Position numbers and translations under genes: made by a program. Below the pieces are notes generated by a model. That model was not told the origin of the DNA. It saw nothing but the letters and a program-made list of their open reading frames with translations, and made no database searches. Source: an uncultured Paracoccaceae bacterium (lineage in GTDB: Bacteria; Pseudomonadota; Alphaproteobacteria; Rhodobacterales; Rhodobacteraceae). Taken from it: a stretch of DNA of 64,000 nucleotides. The stretch lies in assembly GCA_951812305.1 (NCBI GenBank), contig CATOSB010000011.1, forward strand, positions 248,001 to 312,000, written 5' to 3'. Every line of letters begins with the position of its first letter. Position 1 is the stretch's first letter. This document shows positions 62,426 through 64,000 of this stretch, piece by piece.

Positions 62426-64000
62426 TCAAGTTCCCCAGTCTCTGGCTGGTCTGATGTTGAGTGGGCGCGCAATTTTGCGGTGAGCGGCCCCGGAGTGCCA
62501 ATCGAAGTCGCCGGATAGGATGACGTGCTCCCACCCGAGCGGCGAGGTGTGGGCAAGCAGCCTGGCATCGTAGAGCGAACTGGTCTGCGCGAGGTGGTTG
62601 GCGGCCTTGTCCATGTAAACCGTGTTCCAGAACGTGATGGCGGCGATGACGAGGTTGAGCGCCATGGCCCGCTTCTGTTGGGCGGCGCTTGATCGATCAT
62701 GAATGCGCCCTTGTGAGTGGGCAAAGACGGCCCTGGCCAGCGAGTGTCGTGCTTCACCCTTGTTCAGGCCTGCGTGGCATTCCATGCGCAGGTCGGCGTT
62801 TTCGACCCAGTCGAGCATGAAGAGCGTGCGTTCGATCCGGCCGATTTCCCCCAAGGCAAGGTAGAGCCGGTTTTGCTGGCGATACGCCCCAAGCTTGCGC
62901 AGGATTTCAGACGGTTTCAGAGACTTGTCGCGGATGCTGGCCGCGAGCCGCATGATGTCACCCCAATGCTGCCGGATCACCTCTTCGTTGATGGGCTTGC
63001 CGATGAGAGGTGACAGGGTGGGCCACGCCTTTGCGCTGCCAAAGCACGCCAACCGCCGGTCGGGAAAGTCGCGCAAGCGCGGAGCAAATGTCATCCCCAA
63101 GAGATGGAACAGGGCGAAGACGTGGTCCGATACGCCGCCGGTATCTGTGTAATGCACGAGCGGATCGAAGCTGGCCGGGTTGCTCAGGAGGCCATCGAGC
63201 ACGAAGGGGGCTTCGCCTGCGGTCGCCCCGATGACGCTGGAGTGGAATGATCCGTACTGGCCCGACAGGAAGGAATAGATCTTCAGCCCGGGATCGGGTC
63301 CGTATTTCGCGTTGACCATGCCACTGCCGCGGTTGGCAGAGAAGAACTGACCATCCGATGAGCTGTGTTCCGCCGCGCCCCGGTGCTGCGCAAAGGGTAG
63401 ACCATGATGGGCATCGACAATGCGCCCCAAGGCATCCGCGAATGTCTCCGGCCGAAGGTACCATGTTTGCGCCCAGGTCAGTTGCGCATGGCTGACACGC
63501 GATGAGGCATGGGCCATCCGCTCCAGGCCAGGATTGGTGGCCCCGGCCAGGATCGTGGCCGGAACGGCGGCGGGTTCACCATGCTGCTTGCCAGACCGCA
63601 GGTCGGTGAAGGCATCAAGGAACCCGGTTTGTGCGTTCACCTCCCAGAGCAACTCCGTGATGCGGATGCGCGGCATCACGGCATCGATCGCCCGTTCCAA
63701 GCGCACAGCAGCGGGCGGTGTGACCGCGTCATGCGGCGTAATCTTCAACCGCCCGCGTTCAATGCGGACACCAGGGCGCGCATTGCGCTTCAAGGCGCGC
63801 TCCACCTGGTCCAAACGCTTCGCCATCGTTGCCCGCCGGTCAGACAGCCATGCGTCTGGATCGGTTTCGAAGCCCGCATCCCGCATGATGATTTCGGCTT
63901 TGTCCCGGGGCTTCAGGTAGCTGTCGAACCGGCGATACTCACGACTGCCGTCGACCCAGACATCCCCGGCGCGCAGGCGGTCTCGCAAGGTGGACACAAC
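62426..64000 (-). CDS. Tn3 family transposase, C-terminal part (continues past the window)
   Basis: At least 523 residues. Tn3 transposase landmarks: NAKYGPDPGLKIYSFLSGQY, HYTDTGGVSDHVFALFHLLG, RDFPDRRLACFG, LGEIGRIERTLFMLDWVENA, ECHAGLNKGEARHSLARAVF and the terminal SPLGWEHVILSGDFDW. Full-length Tn3 transposases have about 1000 residues, so the N-terminal half lies beyond the right edge. No disabling change is seen. Confidence 0.92.
   Translation of the reverse strand, partial: VVSTLRDRLRAGDVWVDGSREYRRFDSYLKPRDKAEIIMRDAGFETDPDAWLSDRRATMAKRLDQVERALKRNARPGVRIERGRLKITPHDAVTPPAAVRLERAIDAVMPRIRITELLWEVNAQTGFLDAFTDLRSGKQHGEPAAVPATILAGATNPGLERMAHASSRVSHAQLTWAQTWYLRPETFADALGRIVDAHHGLPFAQHRGAAEHSSSDGQFFSANRGSGMVNAKYGPDPGLKIYSFLSGQYGSFHSSVIGATAGEAPFVLDGLLSNPASFDPLVHYTDTGGVSDHVFALFHLLGMTFAPRLRDFPDRRLACFGSAKAWPTLSPLIGKPINEEVIRQHWGDIMRLAASIRDKSLKPSEILRKLGAYRQQNRLYLALGEIGRIERTLFMLDWVENADLRMECHAGLNKGEARHSLARAVFAHSQGRIHDRSSAAQQKRAMALNLVIAAITFWNTVYMDKAANHLAQTSSLYDARLLAHTSPLGWEHVILSGDFDWHSGAAHRKIARPLNIRPARDWGT

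Noticed and set aside
1-64000. tRNA or rRNA genes
   Set aside because: I looked for cloverleaf-like and rRNA-like conserved stretches and saw none; a dedicated scan was not possible.

Overview
The window looks like the chromosome or a large replicon of an alphaproteobacterium of the Rhodobacteraceae (roseobacter group). The basis is gene content and order (petP-petR next to ilvE; rsfS-rlmH; a class IV IlvE with a Rhodobacteraceae-type N-terminus) and the typical GC-rich intergenic hairpin repeats. This rests on remembered synteny, not on a search.

Left part (1-16.7 kb) is a conserved core region: a class II aldolase start, a divergent LysR regulator, aromatic aminotransferase-sseA, rsfS-rlmH, petP-petR, ilvE, an EamA transporter, queG, a glutathione S-transferase and mtgA. 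Insertions have damaged it. An IS982-type element at 1461-5495 is itself hit by an IS630-type and an ISAzo13-type element. A TA-targeting IS630 element splits a small gene downstream of petR. An IS5 element truncates a DUF4189 gene.

Middle part (17-53 kb) is an accessory island saturated with IS DNA: IS5, IS4, IS982, IS66, IS256, IS630, IS3 and IS6 elements, IS110/IS1111 and ISBst12-type IS66 copies, many broken or nested. Between them sit the cargo genes: a class II Fic protein, a three-gene operon (SbcD-like nuclease, SbcC/YhaN-like ATPase, PLD-helicase fusion) with a decapitated PHP gene diverging from it, and a deoxyribosyltransferase/TIR-like effector. These look like phage-defence cargo. 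The most striking structure is 38.9-48.1 kb: an array of IS110 copies in which a 1694-bp unit (1480-bp IS plus 214 bp of adjacent host DNA) occurs four times, and in which one IS end is always joined to a CT dinucleotide.

Right part (53-64 kb) has Tn3 remnants, two inverted copies of a ~220-bp MITE whose ends match an IS6-type end in the window, a 14-bp tandem array, a large frameshifted gene, an operon of an unknown 444-aa protein plus Xre antitoxin and RES toxin, a ParB remnant, an ImmA/IrrE-Xre pair with a divergent small gene, and the tnpA end of a Tn3-family transposon whose 38-bp terminal repeat lies at 62366-62403 and which runs off the window.
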